DNA of 64,000 bases from Burkholderia cenocepacia (GCF_900446215.1 NZ_UAQZ01000007.1:124001-188000); one strand, 5' to 3'; positions 9,399 to 18,625 are shown, counted from the stretch's first letter. Program-made: numbers and translations. The notes: generated from the letters alone by a model not told the origin.

Positions 9399-10133
9399 TC
9401 AGCAGCGGCCGGTGCGCAGCGCGACGGTCCAGTCGTCGCGCCCGCGCGCGGCCGCGGTGGCGGCGGCCGTGTGCCAGTCGTATTCGACCGCATGGAATTC
9501 GACGTTCCAGCCGGCCGCCGTGCGCGACACCATCGCGTAGCGCGCGTGCGGCGAGCCCGTCTCGATCCGGTGCGGATGCGGCAGGTCGTCTTCATATGCC
9601 TGCAGCCCGACGCTGCCCGGATTGACGATCAGCCTGCCGTCGTCGAGCCGTGCTGCACGCGGCACGTGCGTGTGGCCGCACAGGATCAGCGACGCCGCCG
9701 TGTCGCCCGCGCGCTGCGCGACTTCATCGGGCGTGGCCGCGCGGCAGCCGTCGGGCGTGACCGTTTCGAGGAAATAGACGAGATCGCTGGCCGGCGTGCC
9801 GTGCACCATCAGCACGTCGCCGTCGAGCGTCAGGCGTTCGGGCAGCGCGGCGAGCCAGTCGAACTGGTCGGCGCGCAGCGTGTCGTGCGCCCAGCGATCC
9901 GACAGCCGCATCGCGTCGCGCTCGCCGGTGAGCAACTGCCGTTCGTGATTGCCCTTGACGGTCGGCAGGTCGAGCGCGATCAGGCGGTCGGCCGTTTCGG
10001 CCGGATGGAGCGCGCCGGACACGATGTCGCCGAGATTGACGATCACGTCGGCGCCGCGGCGGCGGACGTCGTCGAGCACCGCGTCGAGCGCGGCGAGGTT
10101 GCCGTGGATGTCGGAGAGCGCGGCGATTTTCAT
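9399..10133 (-). CDS. Metallophosphoesterase (YfcE/MJ0936-like)
   Basis: A 244-residue calcineurin-like phosphoesterase. Metal-binding motifs are in order: SDIHGN (residues about 7-12), NLGDIVSG, KGNHE, MVHGTP and CGHTHVPR, followed by NPGSVG. The ATG at MKIAALSDIHG was chosen over an upstream in-frame ATG because the family begins almost exactly at the first motif. The typical activity is phosphodiester or phosphomonoester hydrolysis with Mn; the natural substrate is unknown. Confidence 0.9.
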   Translation of the reverse strand: MKIAALSDIHGNLAALDAVLDDVRRRGADVIVNLGDIVSGALHPAETADRLIALDLPTVKGNHERQLLTGERDAMRLSDRWAHDTLRADQFDWLAALPERLTLDGDVLMVHGTPASDLVYFLETVTPDGCRAATPDEVAQRAGDTAASLILCGHTHVPRAARLDDGRLIVNPGSVGLQAYEDDLPHPHRIETGSPHARYAMVSRTAAGWNVEFHAVEYDWHTAAATAAARGRDDWTVALRTGRC

Positions 10134-10230
10134 GGCGGCAAGTCGATGTGGGGAATGGCGATTGTCGCCAATTCGGCGCGGGTCGTGCAATCGCGTCACG
10201 GCATCGGCGCGCGCGGCCGCGAGCCGTGCG

Positions 10231-10767
10231 TCAGTCGGTCGCGAGGCGTGCGTACATCGCGAAGTCGCCCGGCGTGCCGCGCACTATCTTGTAGGCGCGC
10301 AGCAACCCTTCGTAGCGGTAGCCGCACTTCTGCAGCACGCGCGCGGAGCCTGCGTTGCTGGTCAGCACGACCGCCTGCATGCGCATGAAGCCGCCGTGCG
10401 TGAACGCCCACGCGGTGACGGCTTCGCATACCGCGCTCGCGATGCCGCGCCCCCAGTGCGACGGCGCGAGGTCGTACGCAATTTCCGCCGAGCGGTTCAC
10501 GGTCGACACCGTATGCAGCCCGATCGTCCCGGCGAGCGCGCCCGACGCGGTGTCGACGATCGCGAGACGCCGGATCGAATCCGGATCGGTCGATTCGATG
10601 TTGTCGAACAGCGGCAGCAGATCGTCGGGCGAGCGCAGGTTCCAGCTCGTGTGGCGGAAAACGTCGGGATTCGACAGGTACGCGTACCACGCATCGAGAT
10701 CCGCGCGTTCGAGTTGCCTGAGCGACAGGCCGGGGAAACCGGCGCGGGGCGGCGTGGCGATTTTCAT
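10231..10767 (-). CDS. GNAT N-acetyltransferase, RimJ/RimL type
   Basis: A 178-residue acetyltransferase with LSLRQLERADLDAWYAYLS at the N-terminus, the acetyl-CoA loop region APSHWGRGIASAVCEAV, and the C-terminal VLTSNAGSARVLQKCGY(R)YEG typical of RimJ/RimL-like GNATs. These acetylate protein N-termini, antibiotics or small amines; the substrate is not deducible. It lies 12 bp after the LysE exporter gene, so the two are probably co-transcribed. Confidence 0.88.
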   Translation of the reverse strand: MKIATPPRAGFPGLSLRQLERADLDAWYAYLSNPDVFRHTSWNLRSPDDLLPLFDNIESTDPDSIRRLAIVDTASGALAGTIGLHTVSTVNRSAEIAYDLAPSHWGRGIASAVCEAVTAWAFTHGGFMRMQAVVLTSNAGSARVLQKCGYRYEGLLRAYKIVRGTPGDFAMYARLATD

Positions 10768-10779
10768 CGAGCCCGGCGC

Positions 10780-11412
10780 CTACGCGGCATGGCGCCGGTA
10801 CAGCGCCAGCGAACCGGCGAGTGCGAGCAGCATCGCGCCGCACGTGCGCTCGAGCCACAGCGCGCCCGCGCGTTTCAACAGCCGCACCGCGCGTGCGCCG
10901 AGCAGCGCGTAGCCGAACATCACGACGCCGTCGAGCAGCGCGAACGTGACCGCGAGCGCGACGTACTGCGGCGCGAGCGGCGCGGATGGATCGAGGAACT
11001 GCGGCAGGAACGCGGAGAAGAAGAGATAACCCTTCGGGTTCGTCACCGCGGTCAGGAAGCTTTTCGCGAAGATCGACGCGTTGCGCTCGGTTGCCGTGCC
11101 GTGTTGCGCGGCCGCGACGTCGAGCGCTCCCTTCGACGTCAGCAGCCGGATGCCGACATAGGCGAGGTAGGCGGCGCCGAGCCACTTCACGACCGAGAAC
11201 CAGAACGCCGACGCCATCAGCAGCGCGCCGAGCCCGAGCGCGACCGCGACGATCAGCACGAAGTCGGACAGCATCGCGCCCGCGAAACCGTAGGCCGCGC
11301 GGCGCACGCCGTAGCGCGAGCCGTTGGTCAGCGCGAGCAGCACGGTCGGGCCGGGTGTCGCGATGCCGACGAATGCGACAGCGGCGAAGATCAGCAGGGT
11401 CGTTTCATGCAT
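10780..11412 (-). CDS. LysE/RhtB-family amino acid exporter
   Basis: A 210-residue inner-membrane protein with about six hydrophobic segments and the family signature at the N-terminus: PGPTVLLALTNGSRYG, followed by GFAGAMLSDFVLI, and later NPKGYLFFSAFLPQF. LysE/RhtB proteins export amino acids such as lysine, homoserine or threonine. It starts at ATG inside a short CATGCATG repeat and is divergent from the porin gene. It may be the first gene of a minus-strand run that continues with GNAT, phosphoesterase and hydrolase. Confidence 0.9.
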   Translation of the reverse strand: MHETTLLIFAAVAFVGIATPGPTVLLALTNGSRYGVRRAAYGFAGAMLSDFVLIVAVALGLGALLMASAFWFSVVKWLGAAYLAYVGIRLLTSKGALDVAAAQHGTATERNASIFAKSFLTAVTNPKGYLFFSAFLPQFLDPSAPLAPQYVALAVTFALLDGVVMFGYALLGARAVRLLKRAGALWLERTCGAMLLALAGSLALYRRHAA

Positions 11413-11717
11413 GTTTGAACTCCCGATGGAGGGCGCGCGTTCGATTATCGGGGGCGTCGGCCCTCGCTGTACAGGCGCGGCAGTGAGCGGCGACGGCCAC
11501 GCCCGAACTATCTCAATTTCGACAAGAAACTGTTGTCATTATTCCGCTTTGGAACGAAACCGGTTCCAACTACCATACCGGCCGCAGCGGGCATGCCCGC
11601 CGCGTCGTCGCGCGTGGACGTCGCCGGTCTCGCACCGCCGGCGGATGTCGGCGCCCGCGCGCGCCACTCGCAAACAGCCAGCCAGAACAACGGGCTCACC
11701 GCCCGGAGACATACAAC
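11413..11717. other. Divergent intergenic region (exporter/porin)
   Basis: About 300 bp without a supported gene, holding the promoters of the LysE-type exporter and the porin. A short A/T-richer stretch near 11510-11570 contrasts with the surrounding GC-rich DNA and is the likely core promoter zone of the porin. The porin ATG is preceded by GGAGACATACAAC. No clear operator was recognised. Confidence 0.5.
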
Positions 11718-12911
11718 ATGAACAAGCAACTGATCGCAGCGCCGCTGCTGCTCTCGCTCGCGGGTATCGCCGCCGCGCAAAGCTCCGTCACGCTGTACGG
11801 CATCGTCGACGCGGGCGTGACCTATCGCAGCAACGAGCGGGTCGGCTCGGCGGGCGCGTACACCGGGCACTCGAGCGTCGGCCTCACGACCGGCAACCTG
11901 TCCGGCAGCCGCTGGGGCATCAAGGGTTCCGAGGATCTCGGCGGCGGGATGCGCGCGCTGTTCGTCCTCGAGAACGGCTTCGACATCTCCAACGGTACGT
12001 CCGGCCAGGGCGGCCGCCAGTTCGGCCGCCAGGCGTTCGTCGGGCTCGGCAGCAACCGCTACGGCACGATCACGCTCGGTCGCCAGTACACGTCGCTCGA
12101 CGATTTCGTGAGCCCGGTGGGCCCATCGTCGTTCATCGGCGGCTTCGGCGCGCACCCGGGCGACATCGACGATCTCGACCAGACCGCGCGCGTCGACAGC
12201 TCGATCAAATATACGAGCGCGAACTACTCGGGCTTCACGTTCGGCGCGCTGTACGGCTTCGGCGGCCAGCCGGGCAGCATGAAGCAGCGCAACACGTGGA
12301 GCGTCGGCGCCGCGTATGCGGCGGGGCCGCTGCGCGTGGGTGTCGGCTACGAGCGCTCGGACAACAGCAAGACGGGCGCGACCGATCCGACGGCGGGCAA
12401 GTGGCAGAGCACCGATGACGGCCTGTTCAATTCGTCGATCAACGAAGGCTATGCGAGCGCGCAGTCGCAACAGGTGATCGCGACGGGCGCGACGTACGAC
12501 TTCGGCCCGGCCGTCGTCGGCGTGAACTACAGCAACGTGCAGTACCGCAGCGGCGCGCAATCGCTGTTTTCCGGCCATGCGACGTTCAACGTCGCCGGCG
12601 TGTTCACGCGCTGGAACGTGCAGCCGCAGACGCAGCTGTTCGCCGGCTACAGCTACACGCGCGGCAGCGACGTCGACGGCATCGACAACCGCGCGCAGTA
12701 TCACAACGTCACGCTCGGCGCGGTCTACGACCTGTCGAAGCGCACCAGCGTGTACCTGCTCGGCGCGTACCAGCATGCGTCCGGCACGACGCTCGACGCG
12801 CTCGGCCGGCCGGTGGCCGCGACCGCGTCGGTGTCCGACAAGGCGAACGGTCACTCGTCCGATTCGCGCTCGCAGGCGATCGTGAGCCTCGGGCTGCGCC
12901 AGAAGTTCTGA
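11718..12911 (+). CDS. Gram-negative trimeric porin (OpcP/OmpC-like)
   Basis: A 397-residue outer-membrane porin. The signal peptide MNKQLIAAPLLLSLAGIAAA is cleaved before QSSVTLYGIVDAG, the invariant N-terminal strand of Burkholderia/Neisseria-type porins. Further family motifs are SRWGIKGSEDLGGG, FGRQAFVGLGS, YGTITLGRQY and KYTSANYSGF. The terminal residues RQKF end in Phe, the C-terminal signature recognised by the BAM complex. It forms a general diffusion channel for small hydrophilic solutes. It is transcribed alone. Confidence 0.95.
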   Translation: MNKQLIAAPLLLSLAGIAAAQSSVTLYGIVDAGVTYRSNERVGSAGAYTGHSSVGLTTGNLSGSRWGIKGSEDLGGGMRALFVLENGFDISNGTSGQGGRQFGRQAFVGLGSNRYGTITLGRQYTSLDDFVSPVGPSSFIGGFGAHPGDIDDLDQTARVDSSIKYTSANYSGFTFGALYGFGGQPGSMKQRNTWSVGAAYAAGPLRVGVGYERSDNSKTGATDPTAGKWQSTDDGLFNSSINEGYASAQSQQVIATGATYDFGPAVVGVNYSNVQYRSGAQSLFSGHATFNVAGVFTRWNVQPQTQLFAGYSYTRGSDVDGIDNRAQYHNVTLGAVYDLSKRTSVYLLGAYQHASGTTLDALGRPVAATASVSDKANGHSSDSRSQAIVSLGLRQKF

Positions 12912-13008
12912 CGCGGCGGTCGTTGCGCGTGCAACGGGGCCCGCGGCCGATGCGGGTCACGTTGCATGCATGCTTCTATACTGTCGCCTCGCTTTTCGAG
13001 GAGACGAC

Positions 13009-13440
13009 ATGACCCGAACGCTTTCCGCGCGCTGCCTGTGCGGCGCCGTGACCGTCACGTTGCGCGGCGAGCCGGCCGCGCGTGCGAACTGTCATTGCGC
13101 GACCTGCCGCGATTTCTACGGCACGCCGATGCTGTCCGCGACCGCATGGCCGCCGGAGCAGGTGACGATCGACGGCGGCCACGCGACGTTTCCGCATCCG
13201 TCGAAGTCGATGGCGCGTACGTGGTGCGCAGCGTGCGGCGAGATCGTGTTCGGGACGAACCGGCTCGGCATGCGCGTCGTGCCGAACAGCCTGACCGCGC
13301 GAGCGCACGGCGGGCCATTGCCCGGCGACCTGCAGCCGACGATGCACCTGTTCTACCGGCAACGCGTGCTCGACGTCGTCGATGCGCTGCCGAAATACGT
13401 CGACGGCTGGGACGGCCCGACGCTCGATCCGGCGAACTGA
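13009..13440 (+). CDS. GFA/CENP-V family zinc-binding protein
   Basis: A 143-residue protein of the glutathione-dependent formaldehyde-activating (GFA)-like family. Zinc-ligand Cys motifs are CLCGAV near the N-terminus, CHCATCRDFYG, and CAACGEIVFG. The ATG after GAGGAGACGAC was chosen because it has a clear ribosome binding site. Despite the family name, most members are simple zinc-fold proteins of unknown substrate. A strong hairpin follows the stop. Confidence 0.88.
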   Translation: MTRTLSARCLCGAVTVTLRGEPAARANCHCATCRDFYGTPMLSATAWPPEQVTIDGGHATFPHPSKSMARTWCAACGEIVFGTNRLGMRVVPNSLTARAHGGPLPGDLQPTMHLFYRQRVLDVVDALPKYVDGWDGPTLDPAN

Positions 13441-13450
13441 ACGATCGCCG

Positions 13451-13481
13451 CCGCGTGCCGGTACGGCCGGCGCGCGGCTTT
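13451..13481 (+). terminator. Rho-independent-like terminator after the GFA gene
   Basis: An 11-bp stem (13451-13461 with 13467-13477, one U-G pair) and 5-nt loop, followed by CTTTCC, starts 10 bp after the stop codon of the GFA-family gene. The T tract is short. Confidence 0.55.
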
Positions 13482-13885
13482 CCCCGCTGCATTCCGCTTT
13501 CCTTCCTGTTTTCCCTTCCTGCACGAAATCGCAAGCGCCGGGCTCGCCGGATAATATTTTTTCCCTTTCATTTTAATTTCTATTTGTAATAATCAAAACG
13601 ATCGCCGGGGAATGAAAAAGCAATGCGCTCATATCAGAAAAAATGACGCATTGGCATTGGATGACCCGGAAGAAAATGCCGGGGAATGCGCCGCGACAGC
13701 GTGGCTGGAAGGCCGTCGTGGCGTGGGTTCGCAGATTTTTCGATCATTGACGAAAAAGCGCCGGACGGCAAAAGGCGTGCAGTGAATAATTCGGGGTAAC
13801 GGCGAATGCGCATTTGCCTGAATCACCAATATTTCATGCGCCGCGATTTACAGTGTCGACCATGGTTCGTCTGGGAGCATTATTC
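13482..13885. other. AT-rich intergenic region upstream of the beta-propeller gene
   Basis: About 400 bp with distinctly lower GC than the flanking genes (runs such as TTTTAATTTCTATTTG). No open frame here is convincing. It presumably holds the promoter and regulatory region of the secreted protein that follows. A GGGAG element sits 9 bp before the chosen start of that gene. Confidence 0.5.
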
Positions 13886-15814
13886 ATGTCAATGAAACAA
13901 ATCCGCGCGGTGTTGCTGGGAATGTGCATGGCGATGCTGGCGCCGGCGAGCCACGCGCAGGCGCAATACTCGACCGACTGGCTCGCGAACACCTACGGCA
14001 CGCTCGCCTCGCACGTCGGCAACGGCGCGCGCTCGATGTGGGTCGCGCCCGAAGGCGTGATCTACACGGCGTCGCGCTGGGACGAGAACGCGGGCGGCGT
14101 CGCGATCTACCAGAACGGCCAGCCGCTCGGCACGATCGGCATCCACGACGAATTCCAGGGCGGCGCGATCACCGGCAATTCGACGTCGCTGTTCGTCGCG
14201 CTCGGCTACAACCGCACGTTCGGCAGCGGCTCGGTGGGCCGCTACAACCGCAGCACCAACCAGCGCGACCTGCGCATTCCGGTCAGCACGTGGACGGGCA
14301 TCCAGTATGCGGACGTCATCACGGGCCTCGCGACGGGCGGCAACCTGCTGTACGTGAGCGACTTCTACGGCAACCGCGTGCGCGTCTATACGACCGATGG
14401 CGTGTGGCAGCGCGACATCGGCGTCACGGGGCCCGGCGCGCTGGCGCTCGATGCGGCCGGCAACCTGTGGGTCGCGCGCAAGAGCGCGGGCGTCGTCGCG
14501 CAGTTCAGTCCGACCGGGGCGGCGATGAACACGCTGCAGATGGCGGCCGGCGCGCGGCCGGCGTCGCTGTACTTCGATGCGTCGATGGGCCGCCTGATGG
14601 TGGGCGACGAAGGGCCCGACATGAACATCAAGGTGTACGGCGGGCTGCCCGGGCTGCCGGTGCAGGTCGGCACGTTCGGCGTGCAGGGCGGCTATCTCGA
14701 CACGACGACGGGCATCAAGGGGCAGGTCGGCGACAAGCGCTTCACGCGCGTCGCGGCGCTCGGCAAGGATGCGGCCGGCAACCTGTACGTGCTGAACAAC
14801 GCCTGGGGCGGCGGCTGGGATCTCGGCCGCAACGGCAGCACCGATCTGCATTCGTACAGCCCGATCGGCACGCTGCAATGGAAGCTGCAGGCGCTGAACT
14901 TCGAGGGGATCGCCGCGCCCGATCCCGCGACGGACGGCACGTTGTTCTTCAGCGGCAACAACGTGTATACGGGCACCGCGGGCGGCACGTTCGTCGCGAA
15001 CACGGTCGATCCGTTCACCTATCCGAAGGACCCGCGCCTCGACATGAACGACTATCAGCGTGGCCAGCACTTCGGCCAGCTCGTGACGGTCGGCGGCAAT
15101 CGGATCCTCGTTGCGTCGGGCCAGAACCCCGGCAACTTCAACTTCTATTACTTCAACACCGCGAGCGGCTACATCGCGATTCCGGCCGGCTCGCTGCCCG
15201 GCAAGCCGTTCAACACGACGCTGCAGGTGACGGCCGGTTTCGACATCGACGGCAACGGCGACGTGTGGGCCGGACTGAACGGCTCCAACGCGATCACGCG
15301 CTACCCGATGACGGGCTTCGACCCGACGACCGGCAAGCCGTCATGGGGCAAGCCGGTGACGACCGCCGTGCCGGGCAGCGTGGCGCCCGTGACGCGCATC
15401 ATCTACCAGGCCGACAGCGACACGATGATTCTTGCGCAGGGCCTCGCGGGCAACTGGGACTGGACCGCGATGAACGGGCACATCGAGGTCTATCACGGCT
15501 GGAAGAACGGCAACACGAGCACGCCGAACCCGGTGATCAACCTGACGAGCGCGAACCCGAAATCGATCGCGGCCGCCGGCCACTACCTGTTCGTCGGCTA
15601 CGTGCACACGGTGCCGAACATCGACATATTCGACCTGAACACCGGTGCGTTCGTCACGACGCTGACGAACTCGAACCCGTCGGCGATGGACGTCGGCAAC
15701 GACGTCGATTCGATGTACGGCGTGCGCGCATACCTGCGCTCGACCGGCGAGTACGTGATCACGAAGGACAACTACAACGGGTCGAGCATCGTCGTGTATC
15801 GCTGGCGTCCGTGA
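13886..15814 (+). CDS. Secreted beta-propeller (NHL-like) protein of unknown function
   Basis: A 642-residue exported protein. The start with GGGAG upstream gives MSMKQIRAVLLGMCMAML...SHAQAQ, a clean signal peptide; an ATG 24 bases earlier is an alternative. The mature part contains repeated blade-like segments such as ALALDAAGNLWVARKS, VAALGKDAAGNLYVLNNAW and FDIDGNGDVWAGLNG, typical of NHL or Vgb-type propellers. Aromatic and Gly/Asn content is high, and no catalytic motif is recognisable. It stands alone, preceded by an AT-rich leader and converging on the tsd operon. It may bind surface carbohydrate or act as a lyase-type propeller, but neither is supported by a motif. Confidence 0.7.
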   Translation: MSMKQIRAVLLGMCMAMLAPASHAQAQYSTDWLANTYGTLASHVGNGARSMWVAPEGVIYTASRWDENAGGVAIYQNGQPLGTIGIHDEFQGGAITGNSTSLFVALGYNRTFGSGSVGRYNRSTNQRDLRIPVSTWTGIQYADVITGLATGGNLLYVSDFYGNRVRVYTTDGVWQRDIGVTGPGALALDAAGNLWVARKSAGVVAQFSPTGAAMNTLQMAAGARPASLYFDASMGRLMVGDEGPDMNIKVYGGLPGLPVQVGTFGVQGGYLDTTTGIKGQVGDKRFTRVAALGKDAAGNLYVLNNAWGGGWDLGRNGSTDLHSYSPIGTLQWKLQALNFEGIAAPDPATDGTLFFSGNNVYTGTAGGTFVANTVDPFTYPKDPRLDMNDYQRGQHFGQLVTVGGNRILVASGQNPGNFNFYYFNTASGYIAIPAGSLPGKPFNTTLQVTAGFDIDGNGDVWAGLNGSNAITRYPMTGFDPTTGKPSWGKPVTTAVPGSVAPVTRIIYQADSDTMILAQGLAGNWDWTAMNGHIEVYHGWKNGNTSTPNPVINLTSANPKSIAAAGHYLFVGYVHTVPNIDIFDLNTGAFVTTLTNSNPSAMDVGNDVDSMYGVRAYLRSTGEYVITKDNYNGSSIVVYRWRP

Positions 15815-15850
15815 CCGCGCCGGCCGCGCGGGCCGTATCGACCGGCGCGG
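15815..15850. terminator. Convergent inverted repeat (possible bidirectional terminator)
   Basis: Perfect 9-bp arms CCGCGCCGG (15815-15823) and CCGGCGCGG (15842-15850) separated by 18 nt fill the gap between two convergent genes. There is no T tract, so a hairpin-assisted or Rho-dependent end is likely. Confidence 0.4.
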
Positions 15851-15858
15851 CCTGATCG

Positions 15859-16797
15859 TCAGGGCGCGCCGAGCACGCGCCCGTTCACGCTGCGCCCATA
15901 CATCGAGTCGGGTGAATCGTGGAACTTCGCGCGCGTGTCCTGCACGGAACCCGTGAAGCGCGGGTCCTGCGGGCGTTCGTGGCTGTCCATGAAGGTTGCC
16001 ACGTCCCACGCTTCCTGATCGGTCAGCGTGCCGCCGAGCCCGAGCGGCATGTTGGCCTTGATGAAGCCGGCCGCGTTGCGGATGTCGCCCATCCCCGCGC
16101 CCCAGTTGAACGAGCGCGCGCCCCACAGCGCCGGGAACACCGGTTTGCCGCCGCTCGACTGGCCCTGGCCGTCCGCGCCGTGGCACAGCGCGCAGTGCTG
16201 CGTGTAGACGGCCGCGCCGCGTGCGTAGTCGGCCTTCTGCGCCGGCGGTGGCAGTTTCGGGAACCCCTGGCCCGGCAGCTTCGTGCCGACCGGCGCACCC
16301 TTCGCGAGCCAGTACGAATAGGTTTCGAGCGCGACCAGGATCGGATCGCCGGCCGGCGGCGCCTTGCCGTTCATGCTGTAGCGGAAGCAGCCCTGCAGGC
16401 GCTCGGCGAACGTGTTCACGTGGCCGTTCTTGGCGCGGTACGCCGGATACAGCAGGTAAGCGGCCCACATCGGGCTCGAATCGGGCCGGCGGCCCGCATC
16501 GAGATGGCAGCTCGCGCAGGTCAGCTTGTTGCCGACGTACTTGCCCGCGAACGCGGGCGTGTGCAGGAAGATCTGCTCGCCGAGCCTGACGGTCTTGCCG
16601 AAGTCGTCGGCGGGGATCGCGGATTCGGGCGGCGGCGTGAACGGTTTCGCCGCCGGCGCGGCGGCGGGCGCGGGCGGGGGTGCGGAAGCGGCGGCCGGTG
16701 CGTCCTGCGGTGTCGCCCCGAACGCGAGCGCGGGCAGCCACGCCGCGCCGAGCAGCGCCGTGCGGGCGCGGCGGATCAGCGTCGTGCGATCGGTCAT
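15859..16797 (-). CDS. tsdA: Thiosulfate dehydrogenase (diheme cytochrome c) TsdA
   Basis: A 312-residue periplasmic diheme cytochrome with a signal peptide (about 1-28) and a Pro/Ala-rich linker. Heme sites are CASCH (94-98) and CALCH (202-206). Between them, Cys137 in LQGCFRYSMNGKA lies 39 residues after the first heme His, matching the Cys axial ligand of heme 1 that defines TsdA thiosulfate dehydrogenases. Other TsdA-like segments are LDAGRRPDSSPMWA, YPAYRAKNG, GAGMGDIRNAAGFIKANMPLG and LTDQEAWDVATFM. TsdA oxidises two thiosulfate to tetrathionate. Its start overlaps the stop of the tsdB-like gene (ATGA), implying coupling. Assignment rests on motif recall, not alignment. Confidence 0.82.
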   Translation of the reverse strand: MTDRTTLIRRARTALLGAAWLPALAFGATPQDAPAAASAPPPAPAAAPAAKPFTPPPESAIPADDFGKTVRLGEQIFLHTPAFAGKYVGNKLTCASCHLDAGRRPDSSPMWAAYLLYPAYRAKNGHVNTFAERLQGCFRYSMNGKAPPAGDPILVALETYSYWLAKGAPVGTKLPGQGFPKLPPPAQKADYARGAAVYTQHCALCHGADGQGQSSGGKPVFPALWGARSFNWGAGMGDIRNAAGFIKANMPLGLGGTLTDQEAWDVATFMDSHERPQDPRFTGSVQDTRAKFHDSPDSMYGRSVNGRVLGAP

Positions 16798-17492
16798 CGC
16801 TTGTCTCCTTGCGCGGCGCCGCCGCGTGCATAGTAGGCGGCCACCGCGTCGATGTCGGCGTCGGACAGCTTGCCGGCGATCATCGGCATCAATCCCATCG
16901 GCCCGGGCGGCCGCGTGCCGTGTTGCCAGCCGTGCAACTGACCGGCGAGATACGCGGCCGGCTGCCCCGCGAGCGGCGGAAACGCGGTGCCGACGCCGAG
17001 GCCGCCGGGGCCGTGGCATTGCGCGCACGCGGGCAGGCCCTGCGACCAGCGCCCGCGCGTCGCGAGCCACGCGCCGGTGTTCGCCGGATCGATCGACGCG
17101 TCGTCGGGGGTGAAGACGCCGGCCGGCGCGGGCAGGCTTGCGAAGTACGCGGAGACCGCGTCGCGCTCGCGCGGCGACAGCAGTTTCGAGAGCGGCTGCA
17201 TGACCGGATTCTGACGGCTGCCGTCCGCGAACGCGGCGAGCTGCGCGGACAGGTACGCGGCGTTCGCGCCCGCGAGGCGCGGGAAGCCGGCCGCCGCGTT
17301 GCCTTCGCCCTGGCTGCCGTGGCAGCCGATGCAGGCGGCGACGCCCGTCGCCGTGCCTTGTGTCGCGATCGTCTTGCCGGACGCCGCGTCGTCCGCATGC
17401 GCGTGGCCGGCCAGCAGCGCGGCCGCGGCGAGCAGCAGCGGTGCGAACCGGCGTCGCGATGGTTCTCGCCGTATAGCGACCCTGTCGTTCAC
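16794..17492 (-). CDS. tsdB: Diheme cytochrome c4-like electron acceptor (TsdB-like)
   Basis: A 232-residue periplasmic cytochrome starting at GTG with an AAGGAGG ribosome binding site. The signal peptide spans about residues 15-33. Two repeated class I cytochrome domains carry CIGCH (54-58) and CAQCH (156-160), each followed by a GFPRLAG/FPPLAGQ segment with an AAYL(S/A)(A/G)QL motif, the signature of cytochrome c4. PVMQPLSK and GLMPMIAG hold likely Met ligands. Directly before tsdA, such a protein (TsdB) takes electrons from TsdA toward the terminal oxidase. Confidence 0.85.
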   Translation of the reverse strand: MNDRVAIRREPSRRRFAPLLLAAAALLAGHAHADDAASGKTIATQGTATGVAACIGCHGSQGEGNAAAGFPRLAGANAAYLSAQLAAFADGSRQNPVMQPLSKLLSPRERDAVSAYFASLPAPAGVFTPDDASIDPANTGAWLATRGRWSQGLPACAQCHGPGGLGVGTAFPPLAGQPAAYLAGQLHGWQHGTRPPGPMGLMPMIAGKLSDADIDAVAAYYARGGAAQGDKR

Positions 17493-17545
17493 GTGTCCCC
17501 TCCTTGTTGTGTATGTGGCGCGCGCGCCGTGCAGCGGCCGGACCG

Positions 17546-18625
17546 TCAGCTTGCGGCAGGCACGTCCTGCGCCGGCGCGAGATGCGGCGTCGGCTGGTTC
17601 GCATCATATCGGCCGAAGCCGTAGCGCCGGAAAATCCCGAACGCTTCGGGCGACCGGATGAACGCGAGCCATGCACGCGCCGCTTCCGGGTGCGGCGCGT
17701 CCTTCACCATCGCGCCTGCGTAGATCGCCGTCGTATTCTGCTCGGCCGGAATGTCGACGTGCATCAGCGGATGCCTGACCTGTTCCTGGAACGCCGCTTC
17801 GGACTGCCACAGCACCCCCGCGTCCGCGCGGCCCTGCATCAGGAACAGCGCCGTTTCCCGATGGTGGATATGCGTGAGCTCGGCCGTGCCGGCGCGCACC
17901 TTGTCGTCGTAGACGGCGCGTGCGAGCGCGTCGCCGCCGGCTTTCACGAGCGACGCGCGGATCTGCCGCGCGACGCCTTCGAAGGCCGGGTTCGGCATCG
18001 CGAGCGTCACGTCGGGCCGCGCGAGATCGCCGAGCGACGCGATGCGTTTCGGATTGCCGGCGCGCACCATGATCGTCAGCTGGTTCGTCACGTACGGCAC
18101 GGCCGGGCCCGCGAGCGTGCCGTCCGCGATCAGGTCGTTGATCTTGCCGAGCCCCGCGAAATACGCGTCGGGCTTGACCGTCCACGTCATGTTGCCGACG
18201 GTGATCGTGCCGCCCGCGTGGATCTGCTTGACGAGCAGGCCGGGCGGAATCGTTTCCCAGTAGATGCGGCCGCGATACTCGGGATGGTCTGCCTCGAACT
18301 TCGCGACGAGCGGCGCCATCGCGAAGAAGTAATTGCCGCCGACGTACAGCACGAGCTTCGGCGCGGTGAGGTCGCCGTGGAAATCGGCGAGCACGTCGAC
18401 TTGCGGCACCGTGAATTCGAGGCCGCGATGGATCGCGTCGTTGTTGCGGCCGTCCTGCCACGGCGGAAAGAGGCGTGCATCGGTGTCGGCGGGGGCGGCG
18501 AGCGCAAGCGCCGAGGCGCAGCACAGCCATGCGGCCAGCACGGCGCGCGGCGTGCGCGGGCGGCGGCGCGCCGTGGACGATTGCCGGGGCGGTTTCATCC
18601 GGATCGAGGTCATCGCGGTGCTCAT
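17546..18625 (-). CDS. Orphan periplasmic solute-binding protein (ModA/SBP_bac_11-like)
   Basis: A 359-residue exported binding protein. A basic N-region (PRQSSTARRRPRTPR) precedes a hydrophobic stretch ending AALALAAPADT, a typical though long signal peptide. The mature protein has a type II periplasmic-binding fold: LVLYVGGNYFFAMAPLVAKFE, VTNQLTIMVRAGNPKRIASLGDLARPDVTLAMPNP, GRADAGVLWQSEA and ARAWLAFIRSPEAFGIFRRYGFG, as in molybdate/tungstate-type binding proteins. No permease or ATPase gene is nearby. The start ATG overlaps the upstream stop, so it is coupled to the DsrE-like gene and is followed by tsdBA. It could bind a sulfur oxyanion for the pathway (inference). Confidence 0.75.
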   Translation of the reverse strand: MSTAMTSIRMKPPRQSSTARRRPRTPRAVLAAWLCCASALALAAPADTDARLFPPWQDGRNNDAIHRGLEFTVPQVDVLADFHGDLTAPKLVLYVGGNYFFAMAPLVAKFEADHPEYRGRIYWETIPPGLLVKQIHAGGTITVGNMTWTVKPDAYFAGLGKINDLIADGTLAGPAVPYVTNQLTIMVRAGNPKRIASLGDLARPDVTLAMPNPAFEGVARQIRASLVKAGGDALARAVYDDKVRAGTAELTHIHHRETALFLMQGRADAGVLWQSEAAFQEQVRHPLMHVDIPAEQNTTAIYAGAMVKDAPHPEAARAWLAFIRSPEAFGIFRRYGFGRYDANQPTPHLAPAQDVPAAS

